Shown here piece by piece: positions 49,900-59,639 of a DNA stretch of 64,000 nt. Position numbers and translations under genes: made by a program. The notes beneath the pieces were generated by a model. The model saw only the letters and a program-made list of their open reading frames with translations. It did no database searches and had not been told where the DNA came from. Where the stretch lies: the NCBI GenBank assembly GCA_001939145.1, contig LSRX01000257.1, positions 250,950 through 314,949 on the forward strand. The letters are read 5' to 3'. This stretch comes from Symbiodinium microadriaticum. Taxonomy: Eukaryota; Sar; Dinophyceae; Suessiales; Symbiodiniaceae. Position 1 is the first letter of the stretch; each line of letters opens with the position of its first letter.

Positions 49900-50760
49900 T
49901 AGCAACCCCTTGTCCTCGACTCTGGAGCCATTTCTCCAGAGCAGCGGTGGCCTCTTCTTCAGCGTTCAGGGTTCAACGTCTGGGATTTAGGTTTCGGGTT
50001 TAGGGCTTAGGGGGTTTATAGGGTGAGGGGGTGTAGTGTAGGGGTTGGGTTTTTGCTTTTTTCGATTCTGGGTTTAGGGGGGGAGAGGTCTCCCATAGGT
50101 TCCAGGGCTTTTGTATAGGGCATAACGGGCTTCAGATGGTTCGAATTATGGTCTATTTGGCTTTCAAACTTTAGGGTTTCGTGCCGGGGGCCCCGGGAAG
50201 TGTTTAAGCCCGGGCTTTAGAGTTTGGCGTCGGTTAAGGGACCCGCGATTACCAGATCTGGGATTTCGCATCCCGCAAATCCCTGGCATCACAAGTGCTC
50301 GGTTGCAGTTCGTGGCATTTTCTCTGTGGGCTCTGGTGGCATCAGTTGCAAGTTGTTCTACTCCTAGCAAGCATGACACAGGGGTCTTGACGGATCTGGA
50401 GGTAGAGTTGTCCATGCATGCTCTTAGTTTATGCGCACCAGTGTCCAACCCCGAAATCATTATTATGCAAACCCTAAACGCAACTTGGTCCTGAAAGCAA
50501 ACCTTTAAGCCAGTACAGAACCGCCCAAAACCCCCGCCGAAAGTCGTGAGCGCGGGCTTACGATGCCCTGCATAGAGCTTCCCAAACCCTAAACCCTAAC
50601 CCAAGACCCTAAACACCCAAAAGGGCTGAGGCAACGGTCACTAATCGGGACCCTGCCTCGCCACTGCCGCAAGCCAGGTCCAACACCGCGCCCAGCGATT
50701 GCAAGCCTATTTCAGACTGACGAGGGTTTAGGGTTTAGGGTTTTTAGGGTTAAGTTTAGG
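49900..50760. other. Mostly non-coding, GC-rich in part
   Basis: Weak frames at 50164-50494 on both strands (plus: a hydrophobic start FVAFSLWALVASVASC, signal-peptide-like, without an ATG). TTTAGGG run at 50725-50765. Confidence 0.35.
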
Positions 50761-50863
50761 GTTTAGTGTAGACGTTGTGGGTTTCTCTAAATTAGGGCCC
50801 CTTTTCGGTGTTCCAGAACGGATCTATCGGGGTTTCTATGGAGTTTCTATGAGAGATCTATAT

Positions 50864-50962
50864 GGGTAGTTCTCTAAATTAGGGTACCTTTTAGGTTCCT
50901 CTTTTTGTAGGGGTGCCGTACTATATTGGGGACCTAAACAGGGGCCCTGATTTAGGTTACCC
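50864..50962. mobile_element. Family D short inverted-repeat element
   Basis: GGGTAGTTCTCTAAATTAGG and CCTGATTTAGGTTACCC at the ends. Core GGGGTGCCGTACTATATTGG. Confidence 0.75.
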
Positions 50963-51500
50963 CCCCTTTGCATGGGAGTAGCAGGATTCCGTGATCTGGG
51001 TTCTTGTGAAGGAACCTAGCCTTAGGTACCATAATAAGCAAACCATACTGTTAACCATAGACCCCAGTGAATTTAGCTTAAATTCTTTAACAAGAACCCA
51101 GGTGTAAGGTGAAGGGGAATCTATAACGCCCTGCCCAGTCCCTCCAACCTCTAAAAGTTTTACACCTCCATTTACCTAGTGGTCTTCTACCCTGTAGTTC
51201 AGGTATAACTACCTTGGTAGGCTCGCGACAAAACCACATGTAAAAGGCCGAACTCAGAGTCATAGACCCTAAGCCCTATTGAGTTTGATGGGTTTAGGGG
51301 CTCGAAAGCCCAACCCCAAACCGCAAGCCGTAGCCTCCGCACACCATAGCTTCTAAACCAAATTTCCCTATCCCAGAAAACCTAAGCCAAACTCTTACAA
51401 ACAACATCGAAAACTGTAAACCCACAACTTAGTAGTTTAAACCGGAAACGATAAAACTAAGCGAAGCGATGAACCCTAAACCCTAAACCGTATAATATAC
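50963..51500. other. No clear gene
   Basis: Single-copy DNA with an imperfect inverted repeat around GGTTCTTGTGAAGGAACC and AAGAACCCAGGTG (50998-51105). Confidence 0.45.
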
Positions 51501-51506
51501 TCAAAG

Positions 51507-51593
51507 CCACCTGGGATCTGTCCCTGGTGTGACCAGGCATCGAGTGCGCAGGCAAACGCCTCAAATTTGGAGGGCCTAACGTTCTCGCTGGGG
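51507..51593 (+). CDS. Candidate exon with a CPWC motif
   Basis: CTCAAAG|CCA opens a plus frame PPGICPWCDQASSAQANASN then LEGLTF. A C-x-x-C pair with Pro-Trp inside may be structural or redox-active, but the context is too short to say. The end is uncertain (GC donor near TTCTC|GCTGGG). Confidence 0.32.
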
Positions 51594-51767
51594 TTTCAGA
51601 TTTGGCTTCGGGGGCTTAGGGGTTTAGGGTGCATGTTTCAAAGTTGGGTTTGAGGGTAGAGGGTCTCTTATGTAAGGGTCCTGGCATGGGTCCACAAAAC
51701 AAATCGGATCAGGGCTTAAGGTTCGGGGTTTAGGGTTTAGGGGTGTTTAGGGTTTAGGGCTTAAGCT

Positions 51768-51867
51768 TTGGAGCTTCGGAGAATCGTCTCTGGGACTTCT
51801 CACCCCGGATCTTTTCCGGGTCCTAGCCAAAAACATCTGCTTGGGAACCCAGCGCCACGAACACTAG
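51768..51867 (+). CDS. Candidate terminal exon, unknown
   Basis: Reads SSLGLLTPDLFRVLAKNICL then GTQRHEH and TAG. Good composition. The acceptor could be CTTAAG|C or TTTGGAG|. Confidence 0.32.
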
Positions 51868-51889
51868 GAGTATCGAGGTGCTTAAACCC

Positions 51890-52085
51890 AAGTCCTATAC
51901 CCTAAACTTATAAACATCAGGTTCTAGACCCTTAATCCTGAACCCCTAAACCCTAAACCCCTAAGCCCTAAACCTTAAACCCTACACCCTAGACCCTAAA
52001 CCCTAAACCCTTAACCCTAACCCTAAACCCCGAATTAAAACCCTAACCTGTCTAGACCCTAAAGCCTACAACCTTGAACCCTAGA
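51890..52085 (-). repeat. CCCTAAA array
   Basis: About 22 units with CCCTAGA and CCTGAAC variants. Confidence 0.9.
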
Positions 52086-52114
52086 CACCGCGAGATCAGA
52101 GCTGGGTTTCCTAC

Positions 52115-52179
52115 CTGCCAGGACCCCCTGAGCCGGCCTCGCTCAGAACTTCGCTGTGCGGATTCACGTAGGAGGCGCC
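52115..52179 (-). CDS. Candidate internal exon, strong splice borders
   Basis: Minus-strand CTAAGCAG|GGC to CTGGCAG|GTAGGA. Reads GASYVNPHSEVLSEAGSGGP with about 80% G/C at third positions. A short but clean exon; gene unknown. Confidence 0.42.
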
Positions 52180-52297
52180 CTGCTTAGGGTGAATGGGCTT
52201 AGGATGGCTTTATTAAGGCCTTAGTGGTTGAGGGTTTAGAGTTTAGGGGTGGAGGGTCTATGGGGTTTAGGGTTTACGAACCGGGTTTATATAGGGT

Positions 52298-52639
52298 TTA
52301 GGGTCTAGGCTGTGTCCGAGAAGCAGGCAGGAACAAGCAGGCTATTCCAGAAGTGGCTGGGCGATGACAATACCATGCCACTCTGACTGTTTCTTTCACG
52401 GTGAGGATTTGTGCACCTGTTCTTCTGGTAGTTATTGTCAGTATTGTGGCCATCTGCCAAATTAGGGCTTCTGCTTTGATGGGTCTCCCACACCCCTTCA
52501 TTAACCTCCGAAACCCCACGAGACCAACGCCAAGAAAGCATGGCCCCGTTTTTTGAGCGCTGCCGGTGCACACCCAGCCTCGAACATTCCGGAAGAACCA
52601 CACCCTCTCATCGAGCCTAGACTTGCAATGGCACAACAT
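52298..52639 (-). CDS. Open frames, unknown, doubtful
   Basis: Two minus frames of 113 and 98 codons overlap. Part of the first (WQMATILTITTRRTGAQILT) is acceptable. No choice possible. Confidence 0.22.
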   Translation of the reverse strand: MLCHCKSRLDERVWFFRNVRGWVCTGSAQKTGPCFLGVGLVGFRRLMKGCGRPIKAEALIWQMATILTITTRRTGAQILTVKETVRVAWYCHRPATSGIACLFLPASRTQPRP

Positions 52640-52647
52640 ACCACTTG

Positions 52648-52771
52648 CTAGGAGTTAGGGTTAGGGGTACCCTTGAAAATATAGACCCTCTCAATATGGT
52701 CCCTCTTAAGAGAGCCCTTAGTAGGGTTCAGAAGGGTCCCCTTAAAGGGGTCTCCCTTATACTACCTAGGA
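52648..52771. mobile_element. Family C short inverted-repeat element, intact
   Basis: CTAGGAGTTAGGGTTAGGGG and CCCTTATACTACCTAGGA ends. Core GAAAATATAGACCCTCTCAA. Confidence 0.8.
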
Positions 52772-52966
52772 CTTGCCAATCAACGCCGAGCCCTGAAGCC
52801 TAAACCCCCAAATTCACGAGCCCGGAAGTCTCCTCAACCCTGAAATTGCCAACGGAGTCTGTTGCGCCCGAACCCCTCTTAAGACCTGAAACGCCCTAAA
52901 CCCTAAGCCCCAAGCCCAATAAACCCAAAAGACACCAGAAGTCCTATAAACCCTTAACCCTTTCAC

Positions 52967-53185
52967 CAAGAATTTCCGGGGTCGCCTTGGCAGCATAGAA
53001 CGCTTCTGCACCCAAATCCTGCACGGGCGGTTCCCGATCCGTGGGTTGTAGGGCTCTAGGGGTAGGGTGAAAAGGGTTCCATACGGAGTCAGCAGGGGTT
53101 CTATGAGGGTTCTATGAGGCTTCGTGGTCCAGGGTTTGAAGTCTCGGGCTAAGGTCTTGAGGACCTGTTTTGGGGTTTCATAGTT
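52967..53185 (-). CDS. Candidate exon, unknown
   Basis: The minus frame reads KQVLKTLARDFKPWTTKPHR and NRPCRIWVQKRSMLPRRPRK, ending at AATTCTTG|GTGAAAGG. Pro/Arg/Leu-rich. The start border is not clear. Confidence 0.32.
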
Positions 53186-53524
53186 AGAGTTTAGGGGCAA
53201 GGTCTATGGGTTTAATTGCGGATTATGGGTCGGAGGAAGGGTTGGGGTCGGAGGGAGGGGTAGAGGGGTTTCGGGGTTTAGGGTTTAGGGGTGTAGGGGT
53301 TCGGGTTTTAGGGGTTTCTGACGAGTTCACTTCGGCAGAGCCCCGTTCTTCACTTCGCGGAATAGGGCGAATCTACTGAAAATATTGCTGAGCTCTGTGC
53401 ATTGTAGACTTCTAGACTCTAAACCCTGAACCCTTAAACTCCTAACCGCCCAAAACCCTAAACCTTTAGCCCTGGTTGCTTGAAGATGCAAGGGAAAACT
53501 TCGTAGCAGGACACAAGTAGGGCT

Positions 53525-53761
53525 ATGGAACTACCTAACTACAAGCGTGCCTGGAACATACCTAGTCACCCACAAATCCTCTGTGTTCGAGTCATAGTAG
53601 ACAAGCCCATGATATTTGATTTAACGGAGACCTTGGGGTTAAAAAGGCTCTACTGTAACTCATCCTCTAAGAACCATTCTAGCCGTAAAGCCGTGGCGAG
53701 ATTTCAGCACAGCAGCCTCACCAAACCCTACAACCCTCGGGGGCCACAGAGGGTGGGATGA
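53525..53761 (+). CDS. Unknown protein, 78 codons
   Basis: ATG opens MELPNYKRAWNIPSHPQILC, continues VRVIVDKPMIFDLTETLGLK, then a Ser/Arg/Lys-rich polar tail and TGA. The first 45 residues alternate hydrophobic and charged as in a beta/alpha fold. No telomere-type codons. No acceptor or donor is obvious. It could be a small intact gene. Unrecognised. Confidence 0.42.
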   Translation: MELPNYKRAWNIPSHPQILCVRVIVDKPMIFDLTETLGLKRLYCNSSSKNHSSRKAVARFQHSSLTKPYNPRGPQRVG

Positions 53762-53953
53762 GGGTCGGTCGGATTTTTTGGGATCCCCTGCCTGAGCCTT
53801 AAACCCGAAACCCTGAACCCCAAACCTGCAACCCTAAACCTTGAACCCCCAAACCCTAAACGCTATAAGCCCTATAAACTCTGAATGCAGCTTGCGCAGT
53901 CGCCGAAGTCGGACGGGTTCAGAGCTTAGCTTGCCCTAAGGCTCCATGTACCT

Positions 53954-54062
53954 AGTAGGGGACTCAATGATTAACATCGGGTTTTAGGGGGTATATTATG
54001 CCATATAGCCACAATAAGGAACCCCGCAAACCCCATTCTAATTATAATTATTCCGGCCCCTA
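53954..54062. mobile_element. Family B short inverted-repeat element
   Basis: AGTAGGGGACTCAATGATTA and TAATTATTCCGGCCCCTAC are inverted ends. It directly abuts a family E element. Confidence 0.75.
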
Positions 54063-54137
54063 CATTACCCAGAATAAGGAATATACCATAGCTCCCATAG
54101 TTTAGGGTCCTTAAGGTAGTGCAGGAGTTCTACCCGA
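54058..54137. mobile_element. Family E short element, abutting family B
   Basis: CCTACATTACCCAGAATAAG and TTAAGGTAGTGCAGG pair, as in the other two copies, but the outer GTTGATGAT arms are missing. Confidence 0.6.
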
Positions 54138-54285
54138 GTCTCTCCTTCGGCCTTACTGTAAAGTTCCTAATTGCAAGCGATAATCCCTGAAACTAAAGGC
54201 CTGTAAGACACTGCAAAGGTAGATGGAGCCCCAGGTCTACCCATAAGCTTTTGGATTTATAGGGCTTAGGGTTTAGGGTTTAGAT

Positions 54286-54385
54286 CTACCCATAGGCCCC
54301 TAAGTAGTTCCTTTTTGTGGTTCATAAATAAGAATCCTATAAGGTAATCCCAAAAAGGGACTACTTAGGGGCCTACGGGCGGTAG
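54286..54385. mobile_element. Family A short inverted-repeat element
   Basis: CTACCCATAGGCCCCTAAGT and ACTTAGGGGCCTACGGGCGG ends, long stem. A solitary CTACCCATAA lies at 54236. Confidence 0.82.
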
Positions 54386-54444
54386 GGCTTCGGAGTTCCA
54401 GCGGTTTTGGGGGACTCCTGGCTTCAGGGTTTCAGTCTGTGACT

Positions 54445-54670
54445 TTTGGGGCTGGGGTTTAGGGTTTAGGGTTTAGGGTTTAGGGTTTTGGGTTTAGGGT
54501 TTAGAGCTTAGGGTTTAGGGTTTTGGGCTTTGGGCTACAAGCCCTAAACCCTCAAACCCCAACCCCCAACCTTCCTGAACCCTCAACTCTCAACCCTAAA
54601 CACTAAACCTCCTAAAAACTCACTAAACTTCCTAAACCCTCAACCCTAAACACTAACCTTCCTAAATTCC
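54445..54670. repeat. TTTAGGG array turning into CCCTAAA array
   Basis: TTTAGGG units to about 54530, then GGGCTACAAGCCCTAAACCC and CCCTAAA-type units to 54670. A second head-to-head arrangement. Confidence 0.85.
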
Positions 54671-54955
54671 TAATTGAACCCCGAATCCCCGGGATTGGAG
54701 CCTCGTAAGCCTTGCGGATGCTGTCGTGACCAAAGGCCTGAACTCGAGCGAGGTAGGAGCTTTGGAGAGAGGGTTTTAGGGGGTTCAGGGGGTTTAGGGT
54801 TTAGGGGGAGCCAGCCAGAAGCCTGGGTCTAGGGCTTAGGGTTTAGGGGGGTTTTATATTATAAGAACCTTTCACCGTCTAAACCCTCAACATCTCAAAG
54901 CCCCAAGTTGAAACGGCCCCAAAGAAGCACCCTCATGCTTTCGGACCAGAATTAA

Positions 54956-55099
54956 CCCGAGAAGCCCAACCTGGAACCCGAGGAAAGTAGCTCCAGTCAA
55001 ATGGATGAAAGCAGAGACCGCGGAAGCCGCTACACAAGCCGAGAAACTCTTCAACCGGAACAACCTGAAAACCTCAAGACTAATAGACTCTTAACCCGG
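54956..55099 (+). CDS. Candidate exon of a charged, disordered protein
   Basis: The frame opens after a TAA (acceptor perhaps CCGAGAAG|CCC) and reads PNLEPEESSSSQMDESRDRG then SRYTSRETLQPEQPENLKTN. Ser, Glu and Arg make up most of it; no hydrophobic core. The ATG at 55001 could be a start. The end is uncertain. Confidence 0.38.
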
Positions 55100-55860
55100 A
55101 GGGTCCATATATACTACGATTTCGGAATTAGGTCCCAAAAGACCATCCTTACTTATGTTTTTGGGGACCTAGTTCCATAAAAGTCGTGTATATGGGCCCT
55201 CTTGGTAACCACATGATACAAAGTATATATACATATACATCTGCTTTGCAGTGCCCCTTATGATAACCCAATCCGAGCCTCGGAAGCAAGCACGCTCCGT
55301 GTCTGCTCCCTGGAACATGGCCGGACGGTTTTAAGGCTTGCTGGGTTTGGGGTTTAGGGTTCAGGGTCTAGGGGTTAGGGTTTAGGGTGAGGCTTTCTGG
55401 GTTCGCGGTTTTATACTCGGCTATATCGTCCCAGGGGCTGAAACCCCAAACTGAAATCAATGAACTTAACCACTAAGGCTCGTGACCCCTAAACCCTAAA
55501 CCCGAAACCCTAAACCTTGAGGGGCCTTGGTTCCTTTGAGGAGGGCACCAATGCGCTTGTGCTTAGGCACTTCGCCCCGAAAGCCTGACTTGCAAGTTTA
55601 GGGTTTAGGGTTCAGGGTTTAGGGTTTAGGGTCTTTTATTTAAAGGGTGGAGATTGATTGTATGTATGTAAGTATGCATGCATGCATTTCTGTGCATCCA
55701 CGCTCATTCATGTATGTACATGTTTGCCCTAGAGACGAGTGTAGCAGAAGTCCATGTAGACTTTAGCTTCAGTGTAACTTAGCGGCCTCAATCATTAGAA
55801 TAGGGCTTCGGGTTATTGCGTATTGGGGCTTCTATATTAATCGTTTAAGACCCGCAACGA
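55100..55860. other. Non-coding
   Basis: A perfect-stem sequence around 55105-55200 (GGGTCCATATATACTACGAT and AAAAGTCGTGTATATGGGCC), TTTAGGG runs at 55350-55390 and 55600-55635, a (GTAT)/(GCAT) tract at 55655-55690, and a partial family B element at 55781-55850. Confidence 0.5.
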
Positions 55861-56093
55861 ATAATGAGTTTTCATCATGGAAGTCCAAAGGATCTTGGAG
55901 TCTCTGGGCGAGGCCCCAAGGTAGAGGCTTTCAGAATTCGACTAGGAAAAAATATATTCTGTTCTGTGTCGTCAATAGCGCGACCCCAAAACATGCAACT
56001 TCCAAAACGGGGGAAACAGTCGTTTTGGCTGTGCGATAACCCTTGTGCCGAGATGGGCGGGTGAGCCAGAAGTGCACGGCCTGAGAACGTGCG

Positions 56094-56395
56094 TCAGCTC
56101 CGTATAGAGGTTTCGGAACAGTAGTAGAGGACAGTCTCCACTCTACATCCCGCGGAAGGGGTCGGTGCAGCCTTGCTACACGGCCGAGCGTCAACTCCCC
56201 CCTCCTGCGCATCTGTCTCGCGGATGTCGGCGAGGGACATCGGCCGCATCACGTGCAGAAGACGTAGATGATTGTGGACGCGGGCATGGAACCACCTCGT
56301 GCACGCGTCTTCAAAAGTCGCTTGGCGCGAAGTGCCGGACTGGAGAGAGGAGTCCATGTCGCCGGGCAAGGTGTGCTCCAAAGCGGAAAGGCCGC
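56094..56395 (-). CDS. Unknown protein, 3' exon of 99 codons
   Basis: Minus-strand TATTCTGCCAG|GC opens a frame to TGA (56094-56096) with about two thirds G/C at third positions, the best codon bias among the unknown frames. Reads HTLPGDMDSSLQSGTSRQAT, then FEDACTRWFHARVHNHLRLL and HVMRPMSLADIRETDAQEGG. Five Cys, no membrane segment. The acceptor is the first of three tandem 70-bp copies of the same acceptor-like sequence. A GC-rich plus frame (56165-56410) overlaps but is less natural. No family recognised. Confidence 0.47.
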
Positions 56396-56600
56396 CTGGC
56401 AGAATATTAGAACAATTCTCTGGCCCCAAGGCCTCCGCTTGTATTTGTACATTAAAGCCCCATGCCTGGCAGAAGATTAGAACAATTTTTCTGGTCCCAA
56501 ATGGCCCCAAATGTATGTACATTAAAACACCACGCCTGGCAGAATATTAGAACAATTCTCTGGCCCCAAATGGCCCGCAATTGTATTTACATGAAACCCG
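56396..56600. repeat. 70-bp tandem repeat, three copies
   Basis: CTGGCAGAATATTAGAACAA starts at 56396, 56466 and 56536, exactly 70 bp apart, each followed by TCTGG(C/T)CCCAA and GTA(C/T)ATTAAA-type sequence. Confidence 0.92.
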
Positions 56601-56684
56601 AGCCAGCTCTGAATTTGGTCGCCTCGCTGGACTCTCGCTTCGTGCCGCTGGCTCCTCCTGTCGAATCCGCGAAGGCTGCATTAG

Positions 56685-56770
56685 GCCCTAAACCCCAAAC
56701 ACAAACCCGGAACCCTAAACCCCTAAACCCTAAACCCCTAAACCCTAAACCCCTAAACCCTAAACCCTTC
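56685..56770 (-). repeat. CCCTAAA/CCCCTAAA array
   Basis: About eleven units. Confidence 0.9.
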
Positions 56771-56865
56771 AGGGTTTTGAGATGCTGGGTCCAGGACCTT
56801 CCTTTTGGTAGCTGCCTAGATTTGAGGGGCTCGGAGTGCAAGGGCAAACATGCAGAGAACCTAGT

Positions 56866-57012
56866 GTAGCGGCCTTAATAATTCGAATAGGGTTTTGGGG
56901 TATGATTCTAACTATAAGTATAATAAGGAACTAGGGTTTTGCGGTATGAGTCCACAATAAGTATAACAAGGACCCCCCTTTCAAATAGTGTGCGTAAATA
57001 CTAAGGCCCCTA
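56866..57012. mobile_element. Family B element with internal duplication
   Basis: GTAGCGGCCTTAATAATTCG and AAATACTAAGGCCCCTATAT ends. The core segment GGTATGA...AAGTATAA(T/C)AAGGA occurs twice. Confidence 0.75.
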
Positions 57013-57224
57013 TATTACCACGATTCAGGCTGTAGGTTCCGCAACAGGCCCCACGGTCTTACCTTGCGCAGACTCGAATCTTCTATTTCCCATCCGGGGC
57101 CTTCGATTGATAGGGTTTAGGGTTTAGGGTTCTCAACCCTCCAGCCAAACTCTAAGCCCTCAACCCCCCCAAACCATGCATCCAGGCGTCTGCCTCACTG
57201 AACCCGAAAATCGGTCACTGACAA

Positions 57225-57320
57225 ACCGAGACCCTAAACCCTAAACCCTATAAACCCTAAACCCTAAACCCCTAAACCCTAAACCCCTAAACCCCTAAAC
57301 CCTAAACCCCAAACCGTAGC
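57225..57320 (-). repeat. CCCTAAA array
   Basis: About twelve units. Confidence 0.9.
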
Positions 57321-57391
57321 AGAACCGCACCGGAAGCCGAAAGCTCCACGCAGAAACTCAAAAGGCTACTTGAGAGCCCTTTTGATAACCA

Positions 57392-57486
57392 GCCATAGGC
57401 TGCATTGTAGGTCCTTTCTGTGGCTTTAAACTTAGGATCCTATAAGGTTATCCCAAAAAGGAACCTACAATGGAGCCTATGGGTAG
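57392..57486. mobile_element. Family A short inverted-repeat element
   Basis: CCATAGGCTGCATTGTAGGT and ACCTACAATGGAGCCTATGG pair almost perfectly. Confidence 0.85.
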
Positions 57487-57717
57487 GTGCCTGAGTGACT
57501 CCTAAACAATAAGGGTAACCTTTCTTCCTGTTATTCAGCTTTTGTAGGGGGGACCATACAATAAAAAGGGCACAGAGGCACTACTCAGAAACCCGGATAA
57601 AAGGAAAAGGGCGAAGTGCTTTTCCTTGGAGGCTGGGACTTAAACTAGGGAGCGTACTTTCTAAGCTTTTGTAGGGACCCTTGCATGAGGGACAGCTATT
57701 GGAGGCGCGCCCCACAG

Positions 57718-57786
57718 TACCCGAAAGATCCTCCTGCCCGTGATGCACGGCCGCGGCAGCTGCAGGCTTGTTGATCCCACCTCCAT
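57718..57786 (+). CDS. Candidate internal exon, unknown
   Basis: CCCACAG|T to CTCCAT|GTAAGG. Reads TRKILLPVMHGRGSCRLVDP then TS, with mostly G/C third positions. Both borders are good. It may belong with the terminal exon at 58623-58757, but the phases do not join directly, so another exon would lie between. Confidence 0.4.
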
Positions 57787-57840
57787 GTAAGGTAGGGTCC
57801 AGTGTGGGCAGACCTTAGCCTTGTCCTTTGCGTGTTTTTG

Positions 57841-57964
57841 GAAGGTTCCTATAAGGTAACGCCCAAAACCCTAAGCCCTGAATTCTAAGCCCCCAAACCC
57901 TAAACCCTAAATAAACCCTAAACCCTAAACCCCTAAAAGGAACTACAATGGAGCCTATGGGTAG
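57841..57964. mobile_element. Family A element interrupted by a telomere-type tract
   Basis: GGTTCCTATAAGGTAACGCC is followed by about 69 bp of CCCTAAA-type repeats (57867-57935) and then by AAAGGAACTACAATGGAGCC. The left terminal repeat is missing. Confidence 0.75.
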
Positions 57965-58249
57965 GGAAAGGTTTGGGGCATGGGAGCTTTGAGGTCAGGG
58001 CTTAGGATCTTCCGCTCCAAGGCCCCTTTTGGGTTCTAGGGAAAGCGGCCTTACCAAAACCCTATAACCCTAGGCCCTAAACCCTAGTCTTTAGGGCTTT
58101 GGGTTTAAAGTTTAGGGGAAATCGTTACGCCCAAAACCGTTCAAGGGTACATTGGGCTTCAGGGGGCCTCGATGCCTGACGAAGCTAATTCTGGTGCGGG
58201 TCTAGGTAACCGTCCAACAAGTAATGACAATCGATGAAGTCAAAATAGG

Positions 58250-58259
58250 GGTATGTATG

Positions 58260-58291
<32 letters not shown>

Positions 58292-58500
58292 CATATAATA
58301 TAAATTACATACATACACACACACACATACAGTCACATACAGTCACATACAGTCACATACATACATACATACATACATACATACATACATACTTACATAC
58401 ATACATACATACATACACACATACATACATGCATGCATACATACATGCATACATACATACATACATATATATATATATAGATATATAGGTAGATAGGTAG
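58250..58500. repeat. (GTAT)n ... (CATA)n inverted microsatellites
   Basis: About ten GTAT units at 58250-58290 face about 25 CATA units at 58355-58465. Three copies of AGTCACATAC lie between. Confidence 0.92.
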
Positions 58501-58622
58501 ATTGCTTGATTGTATGTGATCTTTATATACATGTTTATTTGCGTCTTTTTTGTGTTTACTTCATATCTACACGCGCACACACACACACACTCACACACTT
58601 ACTTACCTCAAACCAAGTTCAG

Positions 58623-58757
58623 TCACCCTCACCGCCTGAGCTGCGAGGTGCCTCGATGTGGGCCGGAGCCAGCGGCTCTGGGCAAGATGTCCCCTCCGCG
58701 ATGACCATCCCTGATCGCTACTTTACTCCAGAAGAGACGGGGCTTGACATGTTTTGA
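58623..58757 (+). CDS. 3' terminal exon of an unknown gene
   Basis: AAGTTCAG|TCA opens 44 codons to TGA, behind a (CA)n/pyrimidine-rich tract typical of a 3' splice site. Reads SPSPPELRGASMWAGASGSG then MTIPDRYFTPEETGLDMF. G/C-rich third positions and a natural-looking C-terminus make this one of the better unknown exons. No domain recognised. Confidence 0.55.
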   Translation, partial: SPSPPELRGASMWAGASGSGQDVPSAMTIPDRYFTPEETGLDMF

Positions 58758-59102
58758 GGCTTTGGTCAAAATTCCTTAAAACGTCCGAGACATACACTTT
58801 GCACCGTTGTCTTGGGCACAGGGCTTAAGGGTTTGGAGCTGAACGTCTGGGTGCTTGGAATTAGGCCTGAACCTCAAAAAGAGTCGAACATATTCACTCT
58901 AAATTTACCCTGCATACCCCCAAACCGTTCTTGGTTCTCAAAACTCGACACTGAACGACGACTTGGTTAACGGAGATAAGAAACTCTCCCGTCATGATTG
59001 AAAATCCTGGGAAGTACATAGGACCTCTGTCTTAAGACGGGTCGGAACCCCAAAACCCTAAACCCTAAATGCTGACAAAACCCGGGCGTTGAAATCTGCC
59101 AG

Positions 59103-59285
59103 CTAACTTTCTGCCCTTCTAGCGCCACCTTCCACTGCCAGCGCCGCTTCCGGTACAGTCTTGCTAGCAATCTCTTTGCTCTCCTCCTTCCGATGCTCCT
59201 CCTTGAAACTTCAGAAGAGCAGGTTGGGCTCTTTGACAGTGGGAAGATGGAGATTCAGCTGGGAGTCGGGCTCCGATAGCCCGTA
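59103..59285 (-). pseudogene. Coding-like segment with an in-frame TGA
   Basis: One minus frame reads GLSEPDSQLNLHLPTVKEPN then LLF, TGA (59211-59213), and goes on FKEEHRKEESKEIASKTVPE before TAG at 59103. About 70% of third positions are G/C on both sides of the TGA, so both halves look coding. Either two exons with an unseen border, a decayed gene or a sequence error. Preceded by an ATT microsatellite. Confidence 0.38.
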
Positions 59286-59289
59286 AGCC

Positions 59290-59510
59290 AGTATTATGAC
59301 TGTTACTATTATTATCATTATTATTATTATTATTGCTATTACTATAATTATGATTATTACTATTACTGTTATTATTGCTGTTACTACTGCTATTATTATT
59401 TATTATTACTATTTTTACTCTTTTTTCCATTATTACTACTATTACCATTATTACTATTGTTCTTATTACTACTATTGCTGTTGTTACTATGATTATGAGT
59501 ACAATGCTAT
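59290..59510. repeat. (ATT)n/(ATTACT)n microsatellite
   Basis: About 210 bp of ATT, ATTACT and TTATTACTATT units. Confidence 0.93.
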
Positions 59511-59639
59511 GAATGGAAAGGGTCCCACTAAGCGACTACGACTACGGCCTGCAGAATTGCTTCAACCGATTTGGCCCCCATGGGAGGTTAGACCTCAGAA
59601 AGCTGGAAGAACAAGCCAAAACCACTAAACCCTAAATCT

